Source of the DNA: an uncultured Ruminococcus sp.
GTDB lineage: Bacteria > Bacillota > Clostridia > Oscillospirales > Ruminococcaceae
NCBI GenBank assembly: GCA_900539095.1
Contig: UQAR01000082.1
Span: forward strand, 1-8,864
Direction of reading: 5' to 3'
DNA: 8,864 nucleotides
The notes beneath the pieces were generated by a model, which worked only from the letters and a program-made list of their open reading frames with translations, was not told the origin of the DNA and ran no database searches. The position numbers and the translations under genes are program-made. Below are positions 1-6,675 of this stretch, piece after piece. The stretch's first letter is position 1; every line of letters starts with the position of its first letter.

Positions 1-48
1 CGAGATTCGCCTTAGTCTCGTGGGCTCGGAGATGTGTATAAGAGACAG
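1..48 (+). other. Nextera i7-side sequencing adapter (not genomic)
   Basis: Bases 1-6 match the end of the P7 primer, 7-14 (TCGCCTTA) match the primer form of index N701, 15-29 are the Nextera read-2 adapter, and 30-48 are the 19-bp Tn5 mosaic end AGATGTGTATAAGAGACAG. The order and spacing are exactly those of a finished Nextera library molecule. Genomic sequence starts at 49. Translated in the leuC frame, the mosaic end gives the telltale peptide MCIRDR, a familiar contaminant at protein N-termini. No gene start should be called here. Confidence 0.98.
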
Positions 49-49
49 G

Positions 50-1078
50 TGCAAGACCTGCCGTGACTTTGCATCAAAGTATGATATAAAGAATTATTTT
101 GACGTTGGCGATATGGGCATTGAACACGCCCTGCTGCCTGAAAAAGGCCTTGTTGCACCGGGTGATTGCGTTATCGGTGCTGACTCACATACTTGTACAT
201 ATGGTGCACTTGGTGCATTCTCAACAGGTATCGGTTCTACTGATATGTGTGCAGGCATGGCAAAGGGCAAGACATGGTTCAAAGTCCCTGCCGCTATCAA
301 GTTCAATATCGTTGGCAAGCTGCCTAAGTATTCAGCTGCTAAGGACGTTATACTTCATATAATCGGCATGATAGGCGTTGACGGTGCACTTTACAAGTCT
401 ATGGAATTTTCAGGCGAGGGTCTGAAGAACCTTTCCATGGAGGACAGATTGTGCATGGCAAACATGGCTATCGAGGCTGGTGCTAAGAACGGCATATTTG
501 CAGTCGATGAAGTTACACTTGATTATATCAAGGATAAGGTAGACAGAGAGTATAAGATATACAAGGCTGACGATGACGCTGAGTATGAGGCTGAATATAC
601 TATCGACCTCAGCGAGATAAAGCCTACGGTCGCTTTCCCTCATCTGCCTGAGAACGCCAGAACATTTGACGATATCCCTGAGGTGAAGATAGATCAGGTA
701 GTTATCGGTTCATGTACGAACGGAAGAATAGAAGACCTGAGATGTGCCGCTGAGATACTTGACGGCAAAAAGGTGGCAAAGAACGTAAGATGTATCGTTA
801 TCCCTGCCACACAGAAGGTCTATATGCAGGCTATGAAAGAGGGTCTGCTTGAGATATTCATAAATGCAGGCTGTGCAGTTTCGACACCGACCTGCGGCCC
901 ATGTCTTGGCGGACATATGGGAATACTTGCAAAGGGCGAAAGAGCCGTTGCAACAACAAACAGAAATTTCGTGGGACGTATGGGTCATCCTGAGTCAGAA
1001 GTTTATCTGGCGTCACCTTACGTTGCCGCTGCGTCAGCTGTGACAGGCAAGATCTCACAGCCGTCGGAAGTTATGTGA
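50..1078 (+). CDS. leuC: 3-isopropylmalate dehydratase large subunit, 5'-truncated by fragment end
   Basis: This is the large subunit of isopropylmalate isomerase, which with LeuD interconverts 2- and 3-isopropylmalate through cis-dehydration in leucine synthesis in the cytoplasm. The 342 genomic residues carry the aconitase-superfamily signatures GADSHTCTYGALGAFSTG (about nt 173-229) and HIIGMIGVDGALYKSMEF (about nt 356-409). The three [4Fe-4S] ligand cysteines are present: one in SCTNGR (codon 713-715) and two in STPTCGPCLGGH (codons 893-895 and 902-904). The sequence resembles the roughly 420-residue thermophile/archaeal-type LeuC, so about 80 N-terminal residues are missing. The true start lies outside the fragment, and the in-frame GTG at 20 and ATG at 32 are adapter. 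The stop is TGA at 1076. An aconitase or homoaconitase is the alternative, but the leuD and leuB neighbours and the separate small subunit favour LeuC. Confidence 0.96.
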   Translation, partial: CKTCRDFASKYDIKNYFDVGDMGIEHALLPEKGLVAPGDCVIGADSHTCTYGALGAFSTGIGSTDMCAGMAKGKTWFKVPAAIKFNIVGKLPKYSAAKDVILHIIGMIGVDGALYKSMEFSGEGLKNLSMEDRLCMANMAIEAGAKNGIFAVDEVTLDYIKDKVDREYKIYKADDDAEYEAEYTIDLSEIKPTVAFPHLPENARTFDDIPEVKIDQVVIGSCTNGRIEDLRCAAEILDGKKVAKNVRCIVIPATQKVYMQAMKEGLLEIFINAGCAVSTPTCGPCLGGHMGILAKGERAVATTNRNFVGRMGHPESEVYLASPYVAAASAVTGKISQPSEVM

Positions 1079-1124
1079 TATTCGGGGAGAAAATCAACTG
1101 ACAGATCTTGCGTTGGGGGAATAA

Positions 1125-1559
1125 ATGATATGCGGCATGGCTGCATATACGACTTGGGAGCGAGAACAGATGAAAAATTATCTTAGGGAAATATTCTCCG
1201 ATATACTTCTTAGTATTGTTACAAAGAAGTATGGAACTTCACTAAATGACTATCAGCGTGAGGAAAAGGCTGACGAGATCATTCAGGAACTCCATGACAA
1301 AAATACATTTACCGTGGAAATGACGCAGGCTCTTATTGATAAAAAGGGTTTCAACACTTTCTATACCTCCAATATCGGCGGTACACCTGTGTATGCTCTC
1401 GTCAAAGAGGGAATGTTCCACAAGGTAAAGATCTGCTATTTTATTACAAGAAACAAGGATACTATAGACGGCCCGTATCTTGAAAAGATATACGAGGAAC
1501 TTAGAAAACAGGCGATAGGAGAGAATATCTTCCATTCGCCAGAGTTCAAACAGGGCTGA
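1125..1559 (+). CDS. Hypothetical 144-residue protein between leuC and leuD
   Basis: I do not recognise this family. The ATG at 1125 is preceded by a good Shine-Dalgarno (GGGGGA, about 1115-1120). Later in-frame ATGs at 1137 and 1170 lack one. The protein is soluble-looking, with no signal peptide and no membrane segment. The N-terminal 65 residues are charged and probably helical (EREQMKNYLREIF, then a KADEIIQELHDK stretch). A more mixed alpha/beta part follows, including FNTFYTSNIGGTPVYALVKE and VKICYFITRN, and the C-terminus is a charged helix. It lies 46 bp after leuC and 27 bp before the leuD start on the same strand with no terminator, so it is probably co-transcribed with both. Codon use resembles its neighbours, so recent transfer is not indicated. 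A role in isomerase assembly or regulation is possible from position alone, and nothing in the sequence shows it. Confidence 0.85.
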   Translation: MICGMAAYTTWEREQMKNYLREIFSDILLSIVTKKYGTSLNDYQREEKADEIIQELHDKNTFTVEMTQALIDKKGFNTFYTSNIGGTPVYALVKEGMFHKVKICYFITRNKDTIDGPYLEKIYEELRKQAIGENIFHSPEFKQG

Positions 1560-1570
1560 TAAAGTTTGAC

Positions 1571-1578
1571 GAAAGGGG
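1571..1578 (+). promoter_or_regulatory. Ribosome binding site deciding the leuD start
   Basis: GAAAGGGG lies 8 nt before the ATG at 1587. It rules out the longer in-frame reading from the TTG at 1566, which would add seven residues before the conserved MKACGKVHKYGDNVDTD start. Confidence 0.75.
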
Positions 1579-1586
1579 TTTTCATA

Positions 1587-2066
1587 ATGAAAGCTTGCGG
1601 AAAAGTACATAAATACGGGGATAACGTAGACACCGACGTTATTATCCCTGCAAGATATCTTAATACACCTGATATGCAGGAGCTTGCACAGCACTGCATG
1701 GAGGATATCGACGTTGACTTTGCAAAGAACGTTCAGAAGGGCGATATAATGGTAGCAAAGAGCAACTTCGGCTGCGGTTCTTCAAGAGAGCACGCACCGG
1801 CTGCTATCAAGGCGAGCGGAATATCCTGCGTTATCGCAAAGACATTCGCAAGAATATTCTACAGAAACGCTATCAATATCGGACTTCCTATCATCGAGTG
1901 CGAGGAGGCTGCTGAGAAGATCGATAACGGCGACGAGGTCGAGATAGATTTCGACAGCGGCGTTATCACGAACAAGACCAAGAATGAAACATATCAGGGT
2001 CAGTCATTCCCTGAGTTTCTTATCAATATCATCAACAGCAACGGTCTGCTCAACTCACTTAAATAA
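1587..2066 (+). CDS. leuD: 3-isopropylmalate dehydratase small subunit
   Basis: This is the small (swivelling-domain) subunit of isopropylmalate isomerase, partner of the leuC product upstream. The 159 residues match the usual length of the short, thermophile/archaeal-type LeuD (about 160-170). Visible signatures are GDNVDTDVIIPARYLNT (residues 11-27), which includes the substrate-specificity loop after ARYL, and FGCGSSREHAP (61-71), the conserved segment that contributes substrate-binding Ser/Arg residues. KTFARIFYRNAINIGLP (85-101) is also typical. The start at 1587 is set by the Shine-Dalgarno at 1571-1578 and by the family N-terminus. The gene is separated from leuC by the 144-residue unknown gene, whereas leuC and leuD are usually adjacent. 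The TAA stop is at 2064, and no terminator hairpin follows. Confidence 0.97.
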   Translation: MKACGKVHKYGDNVDTDVIIPARYLNTPDMQELAQHCMEDIDVDFAKNVQKGDIMVAKSNFGCGSSREHAPAAIKASGISCVIAKTFARIFYRNAINIGLPIIECEEAAEKIDNGDEVEIDFDSGVITNKTKNETYQGQSFPEFLINIINSNGLLNSLK

Positions 2067-2125
2067 AATATTTTGTTGATTTAAGGGGGATCTCTTTGTG
2101 GGGTCGCCCTTGAACTGTTTCTATG

Positions 2126-2136
2126 AAGGGGTGGAG
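2126..2136 (+). promoter_or_regulatory. Ribosome binding site deciding the lipoprotein start
   Basis: AAGGGGTGGAG ends 3 nt before the ATG at 2140, and its AAGGGG part lies about 8 nt from it. It supports starting at the signal peptide MRSKKIF and not at the in-frame GTG at 2098. Confidence 0.6.
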
Positions 2137-2139
2137 CGA

Positions 2140-2814
2140 ATGAGATCAAAAAAGATATTTGCGGCATTTGCAGCAGGGGTAATGCTCATTTGCAGCACGG
2201 GCTGCTCTAAAAATGAGGAGAGCAGCGGTAAATTTGAATACAGCAGCAAGGATTTTTTGCCTTTTATGGTCATGATAAACGGCAAAAAGATAGACCTTAC
2301 TTCAAGCTCTGCGGAGATAAACCGAAAGCTTGGAGGCAATTTCGTCAGAGGCATCACCAACAACAGCAATGTGGTGCTGGTGGAAAAGGACAGCAAGACG
2401 GATAAGAATGGCGTTACTACAAGGACGTTTGCCTGTAATAAGGCCGAGGTGAACGGCTCGATGTTTTCTCTGTTCAACGGGCTTTGGGCGAATATTGACG
2501 AGGCAAGCATTGAAAGCATGGCTGCTCCTGACAGCATAAAGGTCAAAGGCTCTGACGGACTGTCTTATTACTGGTCGTATTATATGGACGGCGAGGAGAT
2601 AGACTACAGCGAGGTGAACTTTGACGGCACTGATACGGCTGACACTTATATGCAGTATCAGTTAAAGGGCATGGCTGCTGACGATTACTGCAAAAAGAAA
2701 CTTCTTGACGGCGAATGTACCGCCTATACAGGCATTTTGTTCACAACTGCCGAAAAGCAGGGCTGTGCCTGCGAGATAAGCGTTTCGACTTTAAATTCTG
2801 AGGAGGATAAATAA
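2140..2814 (+). CDS. Putative secreted lipoprotein of unknown function
   Basis: This 224-residue protein has a classic type II signal peptide: basic MRSKK, a hydrophobic core IFAAFAAGVMLI, and a lipobox-like STGC with the lipidation cysteine at residue 22. A Ser/Lys/Glu-rich linker (SKNEESSGK) follows. It is therefore predicted to sit on the outer face of the cytoplasmic membrane. The mature part is acidic, has no recognisable catalytic motif, and carries several further cysteines (residue 100 and a cluster near residues 184-212). I do not recognise the family. It lies between leuD and leuB on the same strand. Its 3' end contains the leuB Shine-Dalgarno and its stop is one base from the leuB ATG, so translation of the two may be coupled. 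A surface lipoprotein has no obvious part in leucine synthesis. Confidence 0.87.
   Translation: MRSKKIFAAFAAGVMLICSTGCSKNEESSGKFEYSSKDFLPFMVMINGKKIDLTSSSAEINRKLGGNFVRGITNNSNVVLVEKDSKTDKNGVTTRTFACNKAEVNGSMFSLFNGLWANIDEASIESMAAPDSIKVKGSDGLSYYWSYYMDGEEIDYSEVNFDGTDTADTYMQYQLKGMAADDYCKKKLLDGECTAYTGILFTTAEKQGCACEISVSTLNSEEDK
2801..2806 (+). promoter_or_regulatory. leuB ribosome binding site inside the lipoprotein gene
   Basis: AGGAGG, a perfect Shine-Dalgarno core, lies 9 nt before the leuB ATG at 2816 and within the last codons of the lipoprotein gene. Terminating ribosomes would pass over it, which makes translational coupling plausible. Confidence 0.8.
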
Positions 2815-2815
2815 T

Positions 2816-3898
2816 ATGGAAAAGAAAGTAACAGTTATAAAGGGCGACGGAATAGGTCCTGAAATAGTAACAGAGGCACAGAAGGTGCTCGATAAGGTGG
2901 CTGAAAAGTTCGGTCATAAGTTCATTTATACCGATATCCTTATGGGCGGCTGCTCTATAGATAAATACGGCGAGCCTCTTACTGACGAGGCTGTTGAGAT
3001 AGCTAAAAATTCTGACGCTGTTCTCCTTGGTGCTATCGGCGGAAATACTTCCACTTCACCATGGTATAAGCTTGCCCCTAACCTCAGACCTGAGGCAGGA
3101 CTTTTGAAGATAAGAAAAGAACTTGGACTGTTCGCTAACCTGCGTCCTGCAAATCTCTATCCTGAGCTGAGAGAGGCTTGCCCTTTGAAGGACGATATAA
3201 TTGGCGACGGTTTTGACATGATGATAATGAGAGAGCTTACAGGCGGTCTGTATTTCGGTGCAAGAAAGACAGAGAACGTTGACGGCGTTGAAACTGCTGT
3301 TGATACTCTTACATATAACGAGAACGAGATAAGAAGAATAGCTATCCGTGGCTTTGATATCGCAATGAAGAGAAGAAAGAAAGTCACAAGCGTTGATAAG
3401 GCTAACGTGTTGGATTCTTCAAGACTTTGGAGAAAGGTAGTAAACGAGGTCGCTAAGGATTATCCTGAGGTCGAGCTTGAGCATATGCTTGTCGATAACT
3501 GTGCAATGCAGCTGGTAAGAGATCCTAAGCAGTTTGACGTTATCCTTACAGAGAATATGTTCGGCGATATCCTTTCTGACGAGGCTGCAATGATATCAGG
3601 CTCACTTGGTATGCTTGCGTCTGCATCGCTTAACGACACAAAGTTCGGTATGTATGAGCCTAGCCATGGTTCTGCACCTGATATCGCAGGTCAGGATAAG
3701 GCTAACCCTATCGCTACTATCCTTTCTGCGTCTATGCTCCTGAGATTTTCATTTGATATGGATAAAGAGGCTGACGCTGTGGATAATGCTGTCAAGAAGG
3801 TGCTTGAGGCAGGCTACAGAACAGGCGATATCATGTCAGAGGGCATGAAACTCGTTGGCTGCAAGGAAATGGGCAGCCTTGTTGCAGACATGATATAA
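2816..3898 (+). CDS. leuB: 3-isopropylmalate dehydrogenase
   Basis: This enzyme oxidises and decarboxylates 3-isopropylmalate with NAD+ to give 2-ketoisocaproate, the last dedicated step before leucine transamination. It is cytoplasmic and a dimer in this family. The 360 residues are the normal length. Visible are VIKGDGIGPEIV (7-18), substrate arginines R100 and R110 in the LRPEAGLLKIRKELGLFANLR region, R139 and catalytic Y146 in RELTGGLYFG, catalytic K195 in DKANVLD, metal-binding D227, D251 and D255 (VDNCAM and NMFGDILSDEAAM), and the NAD site EPSHGSAPDIAG (281-292). These positions line up almost one for one with E. coli LeuB. The start is set by the Shine-Dalgarno at 2801-2806. The IPMDH-type GSAPDIAG motif argues against isocitrate or tartrate dehydrogenase. 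Confidence 0.98.
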   Translation: MEKKVTVIKGDGIGPEIVTEAQKVLDKVAEKFGHKFIYTDILMGGCSIDKYGEPLTDEAVEIAKNSDAVLLGAIGGNTSTSPWYKLAPNLRPEAGLLKIRKELGLFANLRPANLYPELREACPLKDDIIGDGFDMMIMRELTGGLYFGARKTENVDGVETAVDTLTYNENEIRRIAIRGFDIAMKRRKKVTSVDKANVLDSSRLWRKVVNEVAKDYPEVELEHMLVDNCAMQLVRDPKQFDVILTENMFGDILSDEAAMISGSLGMLASASLNDTKFGMYEPSHGSAPDIAGQDKANPIATILSASMLLRFSFDMDKEADAVDNAVKKVLEAGYRTGDIMSEGMKLVGCKEMGSLVADMI

Positions 3899-3932
3899 AA
3901 AAGAAATACCAGTTTTCAAACGGTGATAATAA

Positions 3933-4898
3933 ATGTATTATTATATTTACGGAATAACAGACAAGGGTAATTACCGTGAACAGAATGAGGACTGCATTTT
4001 AATAGACCATGAGGTCATAAACAGCGGCAGCTATGAATCGACTGTCGCTGCTCCTTTTATTGCAGCCGTTTGCGACGGCGTTGGAGGAGAAAATGCAGGT
4101 GAAGTGGCGTCGGAACTTTGTTTAAGACACCTTTCCATTCTTGAATATAATTCAGCGGTGGATATGAAAAAAACGCTTACAGATATCCACAACAAGATAA
4201 AAAAGCAGGGCGTAAGGGCTGAAAACGCCGCCAATATGCAGACTACTCTGTGCTGCCTTGCGGTGGACGAGGAAAGCAGAGCAATGTGCATAAACGTTGG
4301 CGACAGCCGAATGTATCGCTATGTGAACGGCACTATCAGGCAGATATCCGTTGACCAGTCTTATGCAAGATATATGTATGAGCACGGCAGGATAGATGAT
4401 GTTTCAGAGCTTGAGCCGCAGTATCAGAACGCCATAATATCTTCTATCGGCAGCACTCTCAATGACCCTGATATCGCACAGACACCATTGGTGACTGACT
4501 TTGGCAAAGAGCCTGACGATATGATAATAATAGTGTCAGACGGCGTGTCGGATTATGTTTCGGAAGAAGAAATGGTGGTGGGGCTTGGTCTTGACCTTTC
4601 CCTTTCCGAAAAGCTTGGTGCTATAATGGAGCTTGCTCTCACAAACGGCGGAACGGATAATGTTTCTGTTGTGGGCATAAAGCCTTATCTTGACGATCAC
4701 GAGCTTAAAACGCTCACTGCAAGAAAGGCTGTTGAAAAGACGGTCAGCGTGCAGGATATGCTGGAAAGTCAGAAACCTGAAAAGACCGAAACTGCGGAGG
4801 AAAAGCAGCCAGACGAACAGTCAAAGCTGTTTGCTGACACGGTGGACGAGCTTATGAGCCAGATGAATGAAAGTATTGACTTTTTAAAGCAGATATAG
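3933..4898 (+). CDS. PP2C-family protein serine/threonine phosphatase
   Basis: This is a metal-dependent (Mg/Mn) phosphatase that removes phosphate from Ser/Thr residues. The catalytic domain spans residues 1-250 and carries the PP2C motifs in order: GNYREQNED (12-20), with metal ligand D20; AAVCDGVGGENAGEVAS (44-60), with D48; GDSRMYRY (123-130); SSIGST (170-175); VSDGVSDYVS (201-210), with D203; and GGTDNVSVVGIK (239-250), with D242. All expected metal-binding aspartates are present, so it should be active. Residues 251-321 form a charged, Glu/Lys-rich tail that is not part of the fold and is probably disordered then helical. No membrane segment is seen. In Firmicutes such enzymes often sit beside a PASTA kinase (PrkC/PrpC), but none is present in this window. 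It starts 34 bp after leuB behind a weak GGTGA site. Its end overlaps the ilvB promoter. Confidence 0.93.
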   Translation: MYYYIYGITDKGNYREQNEDCILIDHEVINSGSYESTVAAPFIAAVCDGVGGENAGEVASELCLRHLSILEYNSAVDMKKTLTDIHNKIKKQGVRAENAANMQTTLCCLAVDEESRAMCINVGDSRMYRYVNGTIRQISVDQSYARYMYEHGRIDDVSELEPQYQNAIISSIGSTLNDPDIAQTPLVTDFGKEPDDMIIIVSDGVSDYVSEEEMVVGLGLDLSLSEKLGAIMELALTNGGTDNVSVVGIKPYLDDHELKTLTARKAVEKTVSVQDMLESQKPEKTETAEEKQPDEQSKLFADTVDELMSQMNESIDFLKQI

Positions 4899-4904
4899 TA
4901 TAAT
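4876..4904 (+). promoter_or_regulatory. Predicted sigma-A promoter for ilvB
   Basis: The -35 TTGACT (4876-4881) and -10 TATAAT (4899-4904) are separated by exactly 17 bp, differing from the vegetative consensus at one of twelve bases. The -35 lies in the last codons of the phosphatase gene and the -10 starts right after its TAG stop. A start site near 4911 would leave a leader of only about 43 nt before the ilvB ATG, too short for a T-box or peptide attenuator. Confidence 0.7.
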
Positions 4905-4910
4905 TATATA

Positions 4911-4930
4911 TTGATATATTTTGATGTATT
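4911..4930 (+). repeat. Tandem 10-bp repeat in the ilvB leader
   Basis: TTGATATATT is followed directly by TTGATGTATT, matching at 9 of 10 positions with a one-helical-turn period. It begins at the expected transcription start of the ilvB promoter. It could be a regulator-binding site or simply AT-rich leader sequence. Confidence 0.4.
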
Positions 4931-4953
4931 TTGTAATTTGGAGGAAATAAAAA

Positions 4954-6645
4954 ATGTTGAAACAGTTACACGGTTCGGACGTTATCATAGAGTGTCTGCT
5001 GGAGCAGGGCGTCGATACAGTGTTCGGTTATCCAGGCGGAGCAGTGCTCAATATCTACGATTCGCTGTATAAATATTCTGATAAGATACACCATGTTATC
5101 ACCGCTCATGAGCAGGCTGCCTGCCATGCGGCTGACGGTTATTCAAGAACAACAGGCAGAACAGGCGTTGTTATCGCAACTTCCGGCCCGGGTGCTACGA
5201 ACCTTGTAACAGGTATCGCTACAGCTTATATGGATTCTATCCCTATGGTGGCTATCACAGGAAATGTAACAAGAGATCTTCTTGGTCTTGACTCATTTCA
5301 GGAGGTAGACATCTGTGGTATCACAATGCCTATCACAAAGCATAACTATATCGTAAAAGACCCTGCTGAGCTTGCTGATACTATAAGAGAGGCTTTCTAT
5401 ATCGCAAATGAAGGCAGAAAAGGCCCTGTTCTTATAGATGTTCCTAAGGATATAACGGGTGCTCTTATGGACTATGAAAAGAAAGAGCCTAAGCAGATAG
5501 TAAATCATAACCCTGAGGGAATAAATGACGAGATAGCTGCTGCGGCTGAACTTATAAAGAAGGCAGAAAAGCCGTTTATTTATGCAGGCGGCGGAGTAGT
5601 TTCAGCTGACGCAACTGAGGAAATGGCTGAGTTCGTAAGAAAAGTGGACGCACCTGTTTCATTGTCCCTTATGGGTCAGTGTGCACTGGATAATACCAAG
5701 GACTGCTATATCGGTATGCTTGGTATGCACGGCACAAAGACTGCCGCAATGACACTTGGTGAATGTGACCTTATGATAGTTCTCGGTTCAAGATTCTCTG
5801 ACAGAGTTCTCTGCAACGCAAAGACTTTCGCAAAGGATAAGAAGATCATACATATCGATATAGACCCTGCTGAAATAGGCAAGAATATAGATGTATACAG
5901 CCATGTTACAGGCGATGTGAAGTATGTTCTCGCTAAGCTCTGCGAGCTGCTGCCTGATATGAAACACGAGGCATGGATGAATACTGTTATGGATTGGAAA
6001 AAGCAGTATGCACTGAGAATGGTGCCTATCGAGAGCGAGGACGAGGTGCTTCCACAGGACGTTATCGAGGAACTTGATAGACTTACCGACGGCAAGGCTA
6101 TCATTACCACAGAAGTTGGTCAGCATCAGATGTGGGCTGCACAGTATTATAACTTCAAGTGTCCAAGGAGCTTTGCGTCAAGCGGCGGACTTGGTACAAT
6201 GGGCTATGGTTTCGGAGCAGGCATGGGTGCAAAGGTCGGCAATCCTGACAGAACGGTAGTGAATATCGCAGGCGACGGCAGCTTTTTCATGAACTGCAAC
6301 GAGCTTTCATCACTTGCAAAGCATAAAATACCGCTTATCGAACTTGTTTTCGAAAATGATGTTCTTGGCATGGTAAGACAGTGGCAGAGGCTTTTCTATG
6401 GCAAGAGATTTTCTCAGACAGATATAGACAGAGGAACTGACCTTATGAAACTTGCTGACGCATTCGGCGTTGAGGGCGTAAGGATAACAAAGAAATCAGA
6501 GATAAAGCCAATGCTGGAAAAGGCACTTCAGTGCGGCAAGCCTTGCCTTGTTGACGTTATAATAAATAAGGACGTGAACGTTCTGCCAATGGTACCGGCA
6601 GGAGCAGACGTTTCTCAGCCGATAATGAATATAGAGTTAGACTGA
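4954..6645 (+). CDS. ilvB: Acetolactate synthase large (catalytic) subunit
   Basis: This thiamine-diphosphate enzyme joins two pyruvates to 2-acetolactate (valine/leucine route) or pyruvate and 2-ketobutyrate to acetohydroxybutyrate (isoleucine route). The 563 residues are full length. In order they hold the N-terminal TPP-binding domain with catalytic E53 (ITAHEQAACHAADGYSR), SGPGATNLVTGIATAYMDSIP (78-97, flavin/TPP contacts), FQEVDICGITMPITKH (115-130), a central FAD-type domain (about 190-345), and the C-terminal TPP domain with GDGS (440-443) and N468. W477 in MVRQWQ corresponds to the tryptophan linked to 2-ketobutyrate preference and herbicide contact in other enzymes. The usual NN of the TPP motif reads EN here (467-468), with the metal-binding second Asn kept. 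The start at 4954 follows GGAGG at 4940-4944. No ilvN regulatory subunit gene follows. A catabolic AlsS is less likely given the sequence signatures and the leu neighbours. Confidence 0.95.
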   Translation: MLKQLHGSDVIIECLLEQGVDTVFGYPGGAVLNIYDSLYKYSDKIHHVITAHEQAACHAADGYSRTTGRTGVVIATSGPGATNLVTGIATAYMDSIPMVAITGNVTRDLLGLDSFQEVDICGITMPITKHNYIVKDPAELADTIREAFYIANEGRKGPVLIDVPKDITGALMDYEKKEPKQIVNHNPEGINDEIAAAAELIKKAEKPFIYAGGGVVSADATEEMAEFVRKVDAPVSLSLMGQCALDNTKDCYIGMLGMHGTKTAAMTLGECDLMIVLGSRFSDRVLCNAKTFAKDKKIIHIDIDPAEIGKNIDVYSHVTGDVKYVLAKLCELLPDMKHEAWMNTVMDWKKQYALRMVPIESEDEVLPQDVIEELDRLTDGKAIITTEVGQHQMWAAQYYNFKCPRSFASSGGLGTMGYGFGAGMGAKVGNPDRTVVNIAGDGSFFMNCNELSSLAKHKIPLIELVFENDVLGMVRQWQRLFYGKRFSQTDIDRGTDLMKLADAFGVEGVRITKKSEIKPMLEKALQCGKPCLVDVIINKDVNVLPMVPAGADVSQPIMNIELD

Positions 6646-6675
6646 TAAATAAAAATAATGTAGGGGGAAAATAAA

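Noticed and set aside
20..49. In-frame GTG (20) and ATG (32) as leuC starts
   Set aside because: Both lie in Nextera adapter sequence, and about 80 conserved N-terminal residues of LeuC are missing.
1047..1111. 9-bp inverted repeat GCAAGATCT / AGATCTTGC spanning the leuC end
   Set aside because: The arms are 47 nt apart, one is inside the leuC coding region, and no U-tract follows. It contains the palindrome AGATCT, which makes a chance match likely.
1242..1694. Long open frame on the minus strand across the 144-residue gene and leuD start
   Set aside because: It is antisense to two better-supported genes, crosses their RBS, and its protein is cysteine- and serine-rich with no family features.
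2098..2139. GTG start at 2098 with an AAGGGGG site upstream, giving a 14-residue longer lipoprotein
   Set aside because: The extension would precede a normal signal peptide, and the ATG at 2140 has its own RBS and a proper basic N-terminus. It remains a minor alternative.
2123..2143. Six-codon leader ORF (MKGWSE) overlapping the lipoprotein start
   Set aside because: It is too short to judge, has no leucine or other regulatory codons, and its sequence is mostly the lipoprotein RBS.
4911..4937. Second possible ilvB promoter TTGATA-15-TGTAAT
   Set aside because: The spacing is short, the -10 is weak, and it would start transcription at or past the ilvB RBS.
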